From Cystobacter fuscus (GTDB lineage: Bacteria > Myxococcota > Myxococcia > Myxococcales > Myxococcaceae): 64,000 bases of DNA. Both the position numbers and the translations under genes were made by a program. Under the pieces are notes generated by a model, which was given only the letters and a program-made list of their open reading frames with translations, was not told where the DNA came from and did not search any database. The stretch covers positions 11,718,001 to 11,782,000 of the forward strand of contig NZ_CP022098.1 in the NCBI RefSeq assembly GCF_002305875.1. The letters run 5' to 3'. Of this stretch, positions 63,584 to 64,000 are shown one piece after another; within the stretch, counting starts at the first letter, position 1; each line of letters starts with the position of its first letter.

Positions 63584-64000
63584 GTGAGCACACCCCGCCT
63601 CGAGGCCGCCCTCGCCCTCGCCACTTCCGTCGCCCAGCAGGGCCCCCATTCGACGCCGCCCGACGGGAAACCCCGCCTCCACCACTTCGCCATCGGCGAT
63701 CCCCAGGCGGACATCACCCGCTTCCTCGCCGTGCTGGATCGGCATGGGTTGCTCGGCATGGACGGCCGCCTGCTCCCTGAAGTCCAGCTCATCTCGGTGG
63801 GAGATCACTTCGACTGGGGCAAGTCCACCGAGCGCGACGCCGTGGCCACGAGCGCCCTCCGGCTGATCGCGTGGATGGCCGCGCACCCGGCGGATCAAGC
63901 GGTGCTTCTGCTGGGCAACCACGACCTGGGCCGAGTGGGCGAGCTGGCCGGCTTCACCGACGCGCGCTTCGCCGCCGCCCAGGAGGAAGCGGACGGCATC
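63584..64000 (+). CDS. Metallophosphoesterase (3' partial)
   Basis: The frame opens at GTG 63584 (AGGA 7 nt upstream) and runs past the window end; 139 codons are visible. Calcineurin-like phosphoesterase motifs are 'HHFAIGDPQADITRFLAVLD' (G-D-x-x-x-D, where G-D-x-H is usual), 'VQLISVGDHFDWGKST' (G-D-x-x-D) and 'VLLLGNHDLGRVGEL' (G-N-H-D). These are the metal-binding blocks of a dinuclear phosphatase. The C-terminal histidine motifs lie beyond the window. Substrate unknown. Confidence 0.85.
   Translation, partial: MSTPRLEAALALATSVAQQGPHSTPPDGKPRLHHFAIGDPQADITRFLAVLDRHGLLGMDGRLLPEVQLISVGDHFDWGKSTERDAVATSALRLIAWMAAHPADQAVLLLGNHDLGRVGELAGFTDARFAAAQEEADGI

Overview
The window is very GC-rich with strong G/C bias at third codon positions. 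It carries many lipoproteins, two-component kinases, FHA proteins, a sigma-54 activator, ExbB/ExbD modules, a Thg1-like protein and several DUF families that I associate with predatory delta-proteobacteria. The best guess is a myxobacterium (Myxococcota, suborder Cystobacterineae, for example the Archangium/Cystobacter group). I saw no rRNA, tRNA, CRISPR array, transposase or phage structural gene. Both end genes are cut by the window.

Layout. 1-3.5 kb: an Old Yellow Enzyme reductase and an NAD-dependent epimerase, then a HipA-like kinase gene broken by a 2-bp frameshift and its overlapping DUF3037-like partner. 3.6-9.5 kb: a small lipoprotein, a Thg1-like 3'-5' polymerase, a malectin-type lipoprotein, a GT2 glycosyltransferase, a CmpB-like membrane protein, mreB and a DUF2171-like protein. 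9.5-19.6 kb: a DUF2156 aminoacyltransferase-like membrane protein, an envelope protein pair, a 2OG-Fe(II) oxygenase, a periplasmic GH37 trehalase, an MFS transporter, HutD and an M1 aminopeptidase ending in a strong terminator.

19.6-27.7 kb is the most accessory-looking part. It holds a two-gene OLD/PARIS-like ATPase plus TOPRIM (DUF3226-like) operon, a zinc-ribbon membrane protein, a DUF2804 protein, and a SIR2 protein with a C-terminal GAF-like domain. The SIR2 gene is followed by a tiny basic protein and a coupled metallo-beta-lactamase-fold lipoprotein, then a membrane pseudokinase. The ATPase/TOPRIM pair and the SIR2-GAF protein are the best candidates for undescribed anti-phage or abortive-infection systems.

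27.7-36.9 kb: DUF4126, a TIGR02587/TIGR02588-like pair, a minus-strand operon (S33 peptidase lipoprotein, ABC ATPase, ABC permease, alpha/beta hydrolase), a WHy/LEA lipoprotein, panD, a lipoprotein, an EcsC-like protein and a GGDEF protein with a degenerate active site. 37-47.6 kb: a divergent FHA pair (a sigma-54 activator and an FHA/FGE-like protein), a membrane patatin, thioredoxin, an FKBP isomerase, an outer-membrane barrel, glutamine-dependent NAD synthetase, a LON-substrate-binding-domain protein and a YqaA protein.

47.6-59.6 kb is signalling and envelope energetics: a MASE1 hybrid kinase, a HAD phosphatase, an ExbB-ExbD-ExbD motor operon with a recognisable promoter, a stand-alone MshEN (c-di-GMP-binding type) protein, two overlapping sensor-kinase genes of which the first has no ATPase domain, and a beta-helix lipoprotein. 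59.8-64 kb: a GMC oxidoreductase, a small secreted protein, a dienelactone hydrolase, a small membrane protein behind a three-arm alternating RNA hairpin region, and the start of a metallophosphoesterase.
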